In this document: positions 43,282 through 55,332 of the stretch, piece by piece
Numbering within the stretch: the stretch's first letter is position 1
How the letters are laid out: the number at the start of each line of letters is the position of its first letter
Assembly: GCA_030272585.1 (NCBI GenBank)
Contig: BSYQ01000007.1
Location: forward strand, 5,460,001-5,524,000
Source: Bryopsis sp. KO-2023
Taxonomy: Eukaryota > Chlorophyta > Ulvophyceae > Bryopsidales > Bryopsidaceae
Reading direction: 5' to 3'
DNA length: 64,000 nt
Made by a program: the position numbers and the translations under genes
The notes under the pieces: model-generated
Databases searched by the model: none
Told to the model about the DNA's origin: nothing
The model's input: the letters and a program-made list of their open reading frames with translations, nothing else

Positions 43282-46200
43282 CTACCACCAGTCCTCCCCA
43301 AAGAGATGAGTAATAGGTTCCTCATGGATTTCGAGGGGGACAACTTTCACCCTCTTTTTCACACCCTCATCGAAAAGCGAGGTGTAAGATGCTGCCAACG
43401 CAAGAGTGATGTCGGCCTCGGAGGTCTTCCTCTTTTTCGTTAAATCCTTGTCCAGCATCGTGACATACTTGGCGACCTGAAAGGGCAACCAAATCCTTGT
43501 TTTTTATGATGCAAATAATTTCTTTCCATCATTGCTTGTGTTTGCTTCACTTAAAAAACACCCAACCCTCAACCAAGGAACAGGAAAAAAACATCTCACT
43601 GAAAAAATCACACTGTCCGACTGGTCAGTTGTGGGGGCATGCACGATGATGAGTAGTATTTTCCCCTTCGACAGGTTTCTTTTCTGTCCAATACAAGCCT
43701 TGATCCTCTACCTGGGGGCAACTGTGATTTCTGAGAGCCTCTATTTCCCACAACGAACTTTCGATGGCCCGGCTTTCAGCAGGGTCATCAGCCACCGCGT
43801 CATACACATCATTCTCAATCAACCCCCAGCCATCAGCAGGAGGACTGGGCTTGGCTCTGTCTGGTCTGTGTACCAGCACATCGCACGATGGGTGTCGACG
43901 CAACAGATTGTGAATGAAGGAAACACAAGTCATGGCTCCGAAAGGAGGAGCCTCGATCGACATTCTCCCCAGCCTCTTGATGAAAGCGGCTGCTGTGTAT
44001 GCGGGGACATGACCTGCAAAAGGTTTTGCCAGCAGTCAGAACTCTCTCTGTTATTTCTCGACCACTCGGTGAAACAAAGGGTGTGGATTGACCCAGGTCG
44101 CAGAAATCACAAGGGTCCTTTTCCTAACCTGATGCAAGGAATCGATCCACCAACTTCCAGAATTTCACTCGGTGCTTGAGGTGAAACACGTAGGGCCTCA
44201 GCATTCCATACAGTCTCTTGTAGAATTCGGGGTACTCCAGCCCATGTCTGGTGACGAGGATAAAGATTCCGTTCAAAGCCAAAACCCCGATCAGCCCCTC
44301 GGCATTCATCGCAGTCGTCAAGAAATCACACAGCATTTGGGGATCCTTCATGTGTGGGATCACGTTTTCTGGAATGTGGTTCAGAATTTTGTGCAGAACA
44401 AGTTCGGAGAGTGGCAGCCGAAGGAAGCTCAACCAAGCGGAGCTGTCGAAACCAAAAAATGAAGAGGGTGGGTGAACGCATTCATGGCACAGAGTCATAC
44501 TGGGTTGATCGAGAAATCAAAATGATTGAGACGAGGTCATTTTCCTCAAGACTGGTCTGACATCCCCCCCCCACCCCCAACCGGAAAGAAAACACCCAAC
44601 TGGAAAGAAAACAAGGATGAGTTTTCTCATTGTCAAAGACACATTTTGATGGCGTTAAGAGAACCATCCTTGCGTGAATTGAACTTGAAAACCCAGGTGT
44701 TTCTCCTGTTAGTCATCTACCCTGAACCAAAATGAATTCCACACGGACCAACTCTGCATGTGTTCCATCTACAATGATCATTTCGGGGCACCTCAACGTA
44801 GCGATGACTAATCCTGGTATTTCCTTTGAAGATTCTGTGTTGAAAGATACGTTCAGATCGTGTACCTGAAAGCAAGCCGCTGGGAATTCTCACAGCACCA
44901 TATAGAAGGCTTTTTGTTGGGGTCATTATCGATCAACCCAAGTTCTACTTGACGCTTCATCCTTTTGCGTTGTGTGTTTGTGAGGTTGGTTTTCGAAGGA
45001 GCTGATACACCAACCTAAGAAAAAAAAATGCTGTTAAAAAAACAAACAAAAAGACAGTCTTCAAAACAACTGGCATGATATCACACACTTGGGCCTTTAA
45101 ACTTTAACCAGAAAACATTTTTTTCCTCGAGTCAAACACTGGATAAATCGGCATCTTCTGCATCAAAAAAAGGCAGTACGAAAACTAAATAATCCACTGG
45201 AGATTTGTTTTTCAACCGTTTTTTTTTTGTTCCAATTTCTTTTTTTTTAGTTTTAGCGTACTTCTGATGCTCCACACCAGGACCGCAATTTTCCCTCATC
45301 GCCCAAGCAGCCGTCCAGCCCCGATGGAATACTAATTAAAATATCATAAAGCACCGAAATCACATCTGAACTATCCGAACCTGTTGGAAAAACAACAAAA
45401 AAAAGCTTTTACTGGTGCGTCCGACACTCATCCCTCAGTTCTTGACGGAAGGGAGGAAAAATGGTGGTAGATCCGCAGGCAAGAAATCACCTTTTTGATT
45501 TTGCAGCTCGGCGGCCACTCTTGCGATCTCAAGAAGGGTGTAGTAGCGTAGGTCGGCATATGTAAAGTATTTGGACATCCATGCACCCCTCACCTAGAAG
45601 AAAGCAAACGAAAAATCAGCAAGTAAAGGATCAACGCCAAGCACTGAACCAAGGTCCACAAAAACAAAAACAAGAAAGAGCTCCAAAAGTTAATCTTTAT
45701 GGCCAACCAAGTGCAACGAGAAATCCTATCCTCACAAACTGAAATTAGCAATAAAAACCTCATAAAATAGCTGAGAAAAATGCAGTATCACTTCTGACTT
45801 CGAAAAAATGTTCGACTGAAAGAAAGCACAATCAAGGATGATGGCGATCGTGAAAAAAATCGTGTACCTGTTCCGGCATCGCCGGATTTTTGATCAATCG
45901 ATTGCATAGATCGAAGTAGGAAACCTTACTGATTTCCCCCACATACTCGGCGCCCAATAAATCCATCAGCACCCCCAAAGCAGACACCTATTGCAGCAGC
46001 AACCGAGAAGGATGAAAAAACGACCGGCAAAATAATTTTTCTCATGTAGAATTGAAACGGGGCACCGCAAACGTTACAAAGGGGCTAGCTAGACTATCCA
46101 GTGGATGCACGTGCCATGATGATTGGAAAAAACCTAACCACATTTAAAAAAAAATAATAAGTTTTCAAGTTCCTTTTTCTTTAATTTAAATAAAAATGGG

Positions 46201-47058
46201 TTGAATATTGTGCCCCTTCGACTGATTGGGATTTTGCACCTGAGATGCCGAAGCTCGATTGCTGCCCATCATCTGCTGCAGAATTGACTTGAAAGTTGAG
46301 TACTGTCTCATGATCCATTTGAGATAAACCTTCTCCGGACAATCTTTCAATCCATCGACCTGCCCGCACACACACAAACACACTTTTACATTTTGGGAGC
46401 GATTTGCGTTTGTCGCCAAAGCTCCGTCTTGTAAGAATGATTAAAAACAAAAAAAAAACACACACACACACTATTTCAACACCAGAAAAAAAAAAAGTTT
46501 TGAAAGATTGCTGTTGTGGTGGGTGCAGGTGTTGCCTCCTAGATGGATTGAAAGAAGCCTGCATCGAATTGTAGAAAATGATCTCCTTTTTCACAGTGGA
46601 TCAATATTCTCTGATGGCAGTAGCATCCCCTCCCAATGATGAGTCAGATGGCGATTAGTCAAATGCACCCACCCGAGCTTGTCCAGTCATTACTATTTCC
46701 CCTCTCTCAATCACGCCAGCAAAAAACTCCCCAAGAGTCTCGAGAATGAGTTTGCACAACGTCTGACCAGTCATCCAAACAAAAATTATCAGAAAGCCCG
46801 ATTGCCATGAATCCATCACATAGATCCAGGTTGAATACTTGTGATTATTGAAGCGAAAAGTCACACTGGTTCTGCTCTGAAATTTCTGGGAGGATTGGAT
46901 GATTGTGCAGGGCAGTGCCAGAACATTACACTCCATACCTCACTCTTTACTGAATCAGCCGCCGCCAGGAGACCGGGCACGTGATTCACTCTCTCCACCG
47001 GGGACTCCAAAAGCTCCGCACATTTTCTTTTCAAATCTTCCTTGCTTTTGCGCACCAT
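43282..47058 (-). CDS. NOC4: NOC4, nucleolar complex protein for 40S ribosomal subunit assembly
   Basis: Ten exons join in phase: 46939-47058, 46673-46762, 46240-46359, 45868-45987, 45491-45593, 45262-45380, 44866-45014, 44129-44442, 43712-44013 and 43282-43476, giving 543 residues. The CBF/MAK21-type domain is clear: SAWLSFLRLPLSELVLHKIL, GVLALNGIFILVTRHGLEYP, FYKRLYGMLRPYVFHLKHR, then FIHNLLRRHPSCDVLVHRP, RAIESSLWEIEALRNH and KVVPLEIHEEPITHLFG. Noc4 pairs with Nop14 in the nucleolus to mature and export the small subunit. Start: Met in MVRKSKEDLKRKC, which leaves an intact frame upstream to 47169 that could extend it. It is head-to-head with RPN2. Confidence 0.92.
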
Positions 47059-47362
47059 CCTAGCTTTGCGCTCTGGTTTCCGCGATTTGGGGAGGTGTTT
47101 TTTTCTGAGAATGTGACATGCAAAAATACTCCAAAAATCACACTTTTTAATTGTTTTGACGGTGGACATTTGCGCGCGATGCCCATGACAGACTGGGAGG
47201 CACCAAGAACAAAAGCAAATTCGTTTCGGAGGAAGGGTTGCTAACTTGGGACTGGAGAGCTCAGAGTGTAGAGGTCGGCTTGTTGCTCGATGGAATCGCT
47301 GAGGAAAACTGGAACGGTATCGATAGAAGTTTAAATCTTGTTCGTCTTTTCTGTTTTCGGGT
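47059..47362. promoter_or_regulatory. Divergent promoter region, NOC4 / RPN2
   Basis: 304 bp lie between the start codons, or about 190 bp if NOC4 starts at 47169. Confidence 0.55.
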
Positions 47363-49581
47363 ATGACACTCCAGTTTCAGGGACGTCTTTTTTCCCCTCG
47401 TGACCGACGCTCTCTGATCTCGCAGGCCTTTATATTTCTGATCTTCTGTGGAGTGCTTTCAAGTGCCGAGAATATTAGTGGGTGAGTGATCAGTGTTTGT
47501 TAATGTCTGAAAAAGAAGGAATTTTTTGGAGAGGACAAGAGTGGGAAACCAACCCCCAAGAAAAAAACACAACTAAATATACATATCAATTTCAAAATAT
47601 ATCACTAAATATATCATCATGGAGATTGCTCCTGAAGTTTTTGGTCAGACCTTTGCGACAAATCCCAAAAAATTTCAAGCGATTGTGAATGAAAATGGAT
47701 GTAGGTGATGTATTCACACTTATCTATTTATGCTTTTTATTGATTTTTTTTTTTTCTTTAAGAGCTTTGTATTCATTGTTGTTTGAAATTTGTCACAGGC
47801 CACTGAAAATTGTGGAGGCCAAAGCAGTTCTGGGCTCAGATGTTCACGATGGAGATTTCCCTGAAAAATTCTTGTCAGGAATTGTCTTGGATCATGCAGC
47901 ATCCATGAAGGTCAATTTTTACTCTCAGAAATTAATTTGAAACCAAACATCAAAACACAGGGGGTGTTTTTTTTTCTCAACGAATTCAGGCATAATGCAA
48001 TTGGCATGAAGATGTTACAACATTGCTTTAGTAGTTTTCCTCCAAATCAAGCAATCGTGGAAAGGCCTTGCATAAAACCTTTTCTTGTTCCAGCCAGCAA
48101 ACAGCATTGGGTCGGGGGGTAGTCAAAAACAGACAGAGGTTCATTCTTCCAACAAGACATGCAACATCAAAAACTCGAAAAGATGTGTGTATTTTTTTTC
48201 TGCTTTTTTGGGTAGGTAGCATTCAAGGTGTTGGCAGATACTGCAGCATTCAGCCCCCACCAAGCAATGATAATGCTGCAGTCAAGGAGTGTGGACGTTG
48301 CTGCTTATTTCGTCCCGAAAGCAAGACAAGGGGCACTGTTTTCAGCAACAATCACGTCCAAAGCAATAGAAGAGCGCATCGGAACTCTGGTAATTTATGG
48401 CCGAATAAAAACGCTGTCAGCTGCTTATATTTTCCCAATGTTTCCATGTTTTGTGTGGCGCATCCTGATGTTTGAAAGCGGAGGTCAGTATTTTTGGGGT
48501 GGGTGGAGCCCTGGCGAGTTATATTCTTGGAAAATGAAAAACTTGACCTGGAGTGCGGCTGGGTTGAGTTCTGTGGATATGCTTGAGTGTCAGTTGTAGA
48601 AAATTGCTTTTCTAGGGGGGCATGTTCGACGTCTCTGTCGTGGTTGGTGATCCAGCCATCGTGGGTGGAGTGATTTGGAACATCGGAGAAATCGAGGTCT
48701 TGCATAAACCTCGAGCTGATGGAGAGCAGCCTGAAGCCCCTCCATTGCCACCTTATTTGTACATCAGCCGAGCCAAGCCAGAAATCGTTCATCAGCATGT
48801 GAGTCTTTCCTTTTGGTTTGAAACTGCGAACAAGAAAGGCCTCGTGCTGGGATGTGCTGATTTTGCTTGAGAAACTTGCTGATGTATGCTTTGACATGTG
48901 TTTTTTCTTTTTTGCTTCCTATGTCAGCGCCCGGCAGAGCAAGAAGCCCCTGCTTCAATTGCGGTCGGTTTTTCAGTTTTGTCGCTTTTGCCTCTGGTCT
49001 GGCTGGTAGCGACACTCACCACTCTGGATCACAAAGCCAAGGTCAGTTGTCATTCACCTGAAGAGCATTTTCCCTCCATAAAAATATTCTTTTTCTATCC
49101 AATTGCCACAGCTTCTTCTGGGACATGGTGCTGAACAGATATCTCTTTCCGGTCTCTGTTATTTATCGCAACCATGTGATGTGCAATCGGGACACATGGG
49201 GCTTGCGATTTTGCCACCCTGTGTGAGGAGCTGACATTAACTTGCTTTGGAAAACGCTCCACCATTTTTCCCCCTTCTTTTTTAATGGGTTTTGTTGCAC
49301 ATGCCCAATTTGGTATTGTCTTCCATCAATTGTCAGCCTCTTCAAAACATTGTTATGTGGTTTCATTCCAGATCGTCCCAAAAGGAATGGGTGGCATCTG
49401 GGTCATGCTGTTCCATTTCGGCCTCGCAGCGTTCCTCTGCCTGATTGTGCTCTTTTGGTTGAAGCTGAATCTGTTGCAGACGCTGCTGCCATTGGCTGGA
49501 TTATCAGTGTATTGTATTGTAACTGGCCATCGAGCCCTGTCTGCTCTGGCAGCCACCAGAGAGAAAGCGAAAACTGATTGA
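47363..49581 (+). CDS. RPN2: Oligosaccharyltransferase subunit RPN2/Swp1 (short form)
   Basis: Six exons join in phase (47363-47481, 47799-47910, 48216-48389, 48616-48798, 48928-49041, 49372-49581), giving 303 residues. A hydrophobic signal (AFIFLIFCGVLSSA) is followed by a lumenal domain with FSPHQAMIML and VSVVVGDPAIVGGVIWNIG. The conserved YISRAKPEIVHQHRPAE leads to three membrane helices (VLSLLPLVWLVATL; IWVMLFHFGLAAFLCLIVLF; then LAGLSVYCIVTGHRALSALA). This is the C-terminal RPN2 layout of the ER N-glycosylation complex. Human and plant RPN2 are about 630-690 residues. This product skips the large N-terminal domain and matches yeast Swp1 (about 286) in size. Confidence 0.88.
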
Positions 49582-50001
49582 TCCATCAGTTGATACACAA
49601 CACTTTGAACAGGGAAGGGTTTTGTGACAGGAATAGGGGAAATAGAGTGAGGAATGTAAGAAAAATGAGTGGTGCAGTGTCAACATACCTTGCTGTCCTC
49701 AAATCTCACCACAGCTAAAGAAATTTCAATTAGGTAATGTTGCTCCTAACAAGGAGGTGGAGGATCTGGAGGGCCTGGGGCCACAGATTCACTGATAGTG
49801 ACCAGGGAATTGCCTGCTGGTGTTTGTTTTTGCTTTTGGGAAAAGACTGGAATGGGTGGTTCAGCGCCCCCCAGCCTTTTGATTGATTTGCCACTTCAAC
49901 AGATAAAATCACACACAGGATAACAGAGAGAAAGGAATTTGTTCACAACGTCAAGAGAGCTAGGACCGCACTCGTCATTCAAGAAACCGTGGCAGCATCG
50001 C
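49582..50001. other. Convergent 3' ends of RPN2 and ClpP
   Basis: 420 bp hold the 3' untranslated regions of both genes. No further gene is seen. Confidence 0.6.
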
Positions 50002-51721
50002 CTAACTAGATACAGCAGGCCTCTTTTCTATCACATCATCGATCAGCCCAAAAGTCTTTGCAGCATCCGCTGTCATGAAGTGGTCCCTTTCCAATGTTTC
50101 CTCTAACATCAAAAACACATCCACATGTTTCTTTCCCTAATTTTCACACTCATTTCATGGTTGGAAATAAAAGTAAATTCGTCTGGATGCACAAGTGAAA
50201 TTGTCCAAAGAAGCTTGAGGGCAGTGGTTTGCAAAAAGCAGAAAGTGAATCGAGGAAAATAGCACATCCCCCAGGAACCTCACATTTCAACAACTGTCGA
50301 AAAATGTTCAACAACTCACCGATGACTTGTTGTGATTGACCCGTGTGCCTGACATAAAGACTGTTTAGCCTCGTCCTCATGTTCAATATCTCCCTTGCAT
50401 GGATCGCAATATCGCTCGCTTGACCCTATGAAAACGAAACACAGCATTCCACATTTATGCCCGTTTTTTCTCAACCCCGACCAACACGGTTTCAGCAGAG
50501 CCGCTTTGCACAGGCATTTCAACATCAAAAACAAATCATGCTCCATATTGGTGATTCTGGCAACGAGTTATTTATAAATGTGTTTCAGCACTTCTTTTCG
50601 AGGAACTCACCGAGGCACCCCCTGAAGGCTGGTGTAACATTACGCTGGCATTTGGGAGACACTTTCTTTGACCATCGGCACCCGCTGCCAATATCAATGA
50701 GGCCATGGAAGCTGCTTGGCCAATGCACAATGTCGATACCGGACATTGGATGTACTGATGAAGACATCACCCCCCCCCAAAAAAAAAAATCTTAATAAAA
50801 TTAAAAACAAAAACTCGACATAACGAAAACATGTGTATCCAAATCAGCAAGACACCCCAATAAAAACAACGAACCACTATCTTTTCAAGGGATCAACACT
50901 CAAAATGGAAACTCCTTACCCCCCCCCCCCCACACACACACACAAAAAAAATAAAATAAATAATAAAGAAAATAATCTGACGTGAATAGAAAAGGTGCAT
51001 CTGCCTTCCTCTGAAATTTGATGGCTGAAATGTGTGCCCACCTGCATGGTATCATACACCGCCAGCCCAGATGTGACCACTCCACCGGGTGAGTTGATGT
51101 ACATGCTGATCTACCAGAGAATTATCTTTCAGGGGGACCTCCACTCACATATCGAACAGATGGAAGTGTGCAAAACTGAAGTCCCAACAGCATGGATGAT
51201 TCCAACACACATGATTCAATTTTGATGAAAGAATGCCAGTACTCTGACGACTAAACAGGGGATCCATATGTTTGATCAAGTCACACTCGTGGGATGCTGG
51301 TGCAGTGGAAATCACTGCCAGTGATAGACTTAAAAGCAAATTTTCCACTCCATGGTTTCTTTTGGTTCAATGGGAAAACATATTTGATGAAACAAGGTCT
51401 CTAGAGTTGGCAAATCTGTGTTACGCTGTCACCGGTGACGCGGACGTCGCCAGAATTCCCGACAAGTGCACACACCGGCTTGATGGGATTCTCCGACTCC
51501 AAAAACAAGAGCTGAGCGATAACGAGATTGCTGGTGTGATCGTCAATGGGGCCGTTGAGGCACACTATCCTTTCTCTCAGCAATCTCGAGTAGATATCGA
51601 ACGCCCGCTCCCCACGGGGCGTCGACTCGATCACCATCGGAACGAGGCCATAGCTCCGCGATAGCCAGCTTTCCGACGCCACCGACCTCATCCCTCGCAC
51701 CAATTGACGCGCAGCCTGCAT
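50002..51721 (-). CDS. CLPP: ClpP serine protease subunit, probably mitochondrial
   Basis: Five exons join in phase (51476-51721, 51042-51110, 50611-50754, 50320-50425, 50002-50102), giving 221 residues. [38 protein letters not shown] and [14 protein letters not shown] are ClpP hallmarks. The triad is complete: Ser121, His146 (in HQPSGG) and Asp195 (in ERDHFM), with the same spacing as E. coli Ser97/His122/Asp171. ClpP forms a 14-mer that degrades proteins fed by ClpX. The first 30 residues are basic and Ser-rich without acidic clusters, fitting a mitochondrial presequence; plastid targeting is not excluded. Divergent from the gene at 52037. Confidence 0.95.
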
Positions 51722-52036
51722 GCTATTCTTTGTTCGAGGTCGGTCGAGCGAAAAATCGTCACCCCAACGGAACAGCAGGCAGCCCTCTACGGATTTTTTT
51801 TTTTTGGATGGCTGACGCATTGGTACGAACTGTACCACAAAATTGACCATCCAAAATATCAATTCGTTATCGCAACGAGGGCAAGAAAAAAAATTCGCTG
51901 TTGGCTTTTTTTCGCGATCTGAGGCAGGCCGCGACGAAACATTCTCCACCAAAACTGCTGAAGACGTTCGAGCGTTGTTCTACAGAAAGTCTCTTTTTTT
52001 TCCTTTTGGTTTTATTTAGTGTCATCCGGTAGCAAA
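51722..52036. promoter_or_regulatory. Divergent promoter region, ClpP / unknown gene
   Basis: 315 bp separate the start codons of ClpP and the small gene at 52037. T-rich and A-rich tracts only. Confidence 0.55.
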
Positions 52037-52738
52037 ATGACGGACGGAAAGAACGCGAAGAGCTGTCTGTCGGAGCGAATCAAGGCCGCGCGCGCGGACG
52101 GCAGCGTCTTCGACAGCGGCGCCGCTGGGCTGAAAGTGCAGAAAAAGAAAATATCTCCGGCGAAAGGAATTATTGCGTCACCCACCAAGTGGTAAGCCGA
52201 CGACGAGGTTTCGTGACGTAAACTTAGCTGATGGGGGTCTTTTGTAAACACCATCCAGTGCTGTGGGGGGTGGTCGAATATCAGTGCTGCGAGCGATAAT
52301 TCGTTTTCTTGGTGGATACCCATGTTTCCGCGGTTTGGAAGCTGTACTGTAGCCTGTTTGCTTGGGGGGCTGAGGATCTCGGGTTTTGGGAGGGATGTCG
52401 AATAGTCTGCGTGTTCGGCGCGACATCTCGGCAGAGTGAGGAGGCCTGATGTCCTCCATAATGCCCGAAACGTTGTCGGGACTATTAACCGTCGTTCGGT
52501 TTTCTTCCGCTGCTTGCGCAGGTCTCCCACGTCGGACGTCGGGTCTGAACTGGCGGCGATATTCTCCTGCCAGACCAACAGCAACGAGTCCTCCGTGTTC
52601 GGGTGCTCGCCTCCCCCTCGCTCCACCAACCCTGTGTCCCGCGATCTCCAATTTCATCGTTGCGTCCTGGTGAATCCCAACCTCACTGATCGTCACTCCT
52701 TGAGGGAAGCCTACGCCGCAGTGATGCCCAAGATCTAG
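52037..52738 (+). CDS. Small basic-acidic protein of unknown function
   Basis: Two exons (52037-52191 and 52522-52738) join at GT-AG in phase and give 123 residues. It starts MTDGKNAKSCLSERIKAARA, continues with a Lys/Ser stretch (KVQKKKISPAKG), then SPTSDVGSELAAIFS and ends HSLREAYAAVMPKI. There are no membrane segments or known motifs. The clean start context (AAAATGA), normal intron and divergent pairing with ClpP make a real gene likely. The Ser-Pro sites suggest a phosphorylated, possibly cytoskeletal or nuclear protein, but that is a guess. Confidence 0.55.
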
Positions 52739-55332
52739 ACGATTTGGGGTGTTTAGGTGGGTTTATAGAATTGGCTGTATAGTACCAAGACCGGGCAGGA
52801 GTAGGGGAGGGGCAAGGTTTCAAAAAAAACAGAAGAAAAGAAAACGAAAAAAGAGTGAGTTGACAGAGCAACAAAGAGAGATTATGGAAAAAAACAACAC
52901 ATGGGTTGGAAGGAGCTCACTTTAGTTGATGAGTTGTGCCAGCATCTCAAGAATTTCAGGCAGTTTCTGAAATTCAATGGAAAATTTGCACAGGAGGGAC
53001 TAACAGCAACGACCCCCCTCCCCACGAAAAAAGAAACGCAAAACGATCATGGAGGAAGGTTATCTAGTCGATATTCGAAATATTGTACAGTGAAGGGGGA
53101 GGATCGCAAAGAGCAGGGAGGTAAAAGATTTAAAAAAAGAAAGAAAAAAAAATCGAAGCTTTTGTTTTGGGGGCTGGTTTGGGCATTGAGAATATGTTCG
53201 CATCCAAAAAAAAAAAAAGAAGGGGGAAAAAAAAGAGGGTAAAATTCGACGTGATTTTTATTACTACACCTATCAATGCTGGGATACTTTACTGCACTTT
53301 TATGTTATGGGATTTTCGGAATGGAACTCGCAGTTGGGCTTCCAGGTTTTATTTTGGAAAAAAAAGATAAAAGGAGAAAAGGAAGGATTGTAACCATCAT
53401 ATCAAAAAAAAGAAAAGATCAAAAACAGACAAAAAAATCAAAGAAAAGAGACAAGTTAATGTATTATGCGCTGAATTTTGGGTTTGGAGGTGAATAGTGG
53501 AGTCGGCGGAGGAAATGTGTAGGGTTTTTCTTTCGTAATCAGGTTGCCCTTTTTTTGGGGGGGGGTGAGGAAATGAAGGGTCTGGAGGGGATTGGTTGGT
53601 TGATGGCTCTTTTTCTTTTTTCCCTGAAATGTATTGACTAAACGTGGTGAAAAAAAAAAACCCAACAGAGATGGTGGGTGTTTTTTTTCGGAGAAGGGTG
53701 GAGAGGGGAATTCACCCAAGGGCAGAAGTCGAGGGCCTGTACAGTTTTTTGTTCGAGACAATATGGGCTAGCAGACATTGGAGTGTATATTGATTGGGTT
53801 GACGACATGGTAACGGTATTTTCTGGAGAGGTAAAATTTTTAGATTGGAAAAAAGAAGAAAAAAAGGTTAGTGTGTTGGAACTTGTGAGGAAGGCTCTAC
53901 GAGGATGTAGTTGAAGAAAAATTAGACATGTGGTATGGTAGGGAGAGATTTTTTTTTTTTTTTAAAGGGAAACAAAAAAAAAGAAAAAGAAAAAGCCAGT
54001 CGAGCGCATTGTATCTTGAAAACGGAGAGTGGAGCGACAGGGGGCTTCAAGAATGGCTAAGAAATGTGGATGAATGTATTTTGTATATTGTGGGGTGTAA
54101 GATTTGTATTAGTCTGATTGAGGAGGTTGTTTTTTTTCATACGGAATTGGGAAGTCTCTGGGAATGATGTACTATTTAATAATTTCAGGAGTTCCCACGT
54201 TAAATGGACCATTGTTTGGATTTTTTCATTCGCTCGCCTGAATGAGCTCTTGGAAGACTGTGATACAAACTTTTCGATGGGCGCGTCAACCGTAGTTTTG
54301 GTTTGAGAAAACTATCAAGGTCACAGGAGTTGTTTTTCAGTTTCATCAATGGCTGTCCCACAGCTGATAGATGCTGTTACCAAAGCAATTACTAGCTTTA
54401 GCAAGTGCAACGACCTGCCTTGTGTCACTCACATGCATAAAAAATCCGATCAGGGCATCTTGAATCAGCAATTTTTTCACAATTTTTTTTGTTGTCATGT
54501 AAGATGCATATATCCAGGGTACTGTGCCAGCTAGCCTGTCAGTCCAGAGAACCATATGCAAACAGGTTTCACATCGATCTTTCATTTTCCAGCACAACCC
54601 TCTGTTTTCTCCAAAACAAACAAACAAACAACACAAACCGCCCACAGAAAAGAATCACATCCAGTGTTGCCTGAAGAAAACGCAAATGCATTTTGGTGTA
54701 CTGGCTGTGTCACACTTCAAAAAAGTGTGAGGTGCTGAGACGGTGAGGTGGACGCGCGCGACAGGAAGAGCTTGGCCGGCCGTATGATAGAAAGCTTGAA
54801 AAGCAATTGTTGCTTCTTGTCTGGTCGTCACACCTCACTGTACACTGTATAACGCGCGTAGTTTCGTTTCGGTTCTGTCGAACGGAAACTTCTTATCCCT
54901 CAACCAACCACACGATTCTTGCGGGAAAAAAAATCCAGCCGAAAACGAGAGAGCATCGTGGACGCACGCCACGCACCGGAACTCGTGGTGGAAGTTGGTG
55001 TTACAAACGCCGCTGAAGCTTCTCCGAGTGCATGCGAATTTGCGGAAAACGATTTTGGACCGCTTCTTTGCCGTTGCTCCATTGCGATCGCAACGATGAG
55101 CACCCCATGCTGGCTGCCGGTTAAAGTGTGACCGATGGTGGGGAGCTTCGAGGATTCCCAAGAGGGGTGTACAATTTTTACATATCAAACTCTCTGTCCT
55201 GGCAGGACAAGCAAACGGAAAAAACAGAACAGTGCTGAACAACGACGACGATAGAGGGAGTCTTGGTGCTCCTGTAGATTTGAGATCGGAAAGAGCGGCA
55301 AGGAATAACGCTATTGGGGAAAGCGGAGCAAA
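52739..55332. other. Gene-free; purine-rich first half, NOX upstream region in second half
   Basis: From 52739 to about 54030 the plus strand is A/G-rich with poly-A and poly-G runs, as after other stop codons here. From about 54730 to 55332 GC rises and the sequence looks like the promoter and 5' leader of the NADPH oxidase. No exon can be supported, though one antisense frame at 54346-54645 is long. Confidence 0.45.

Noticed and set aside
54346-54645. A 99-residue antisense frame with hydrophobic segments
   Set aside because: No splice-consistent extension, no motif, and it lies in skewed AT-rich flank.
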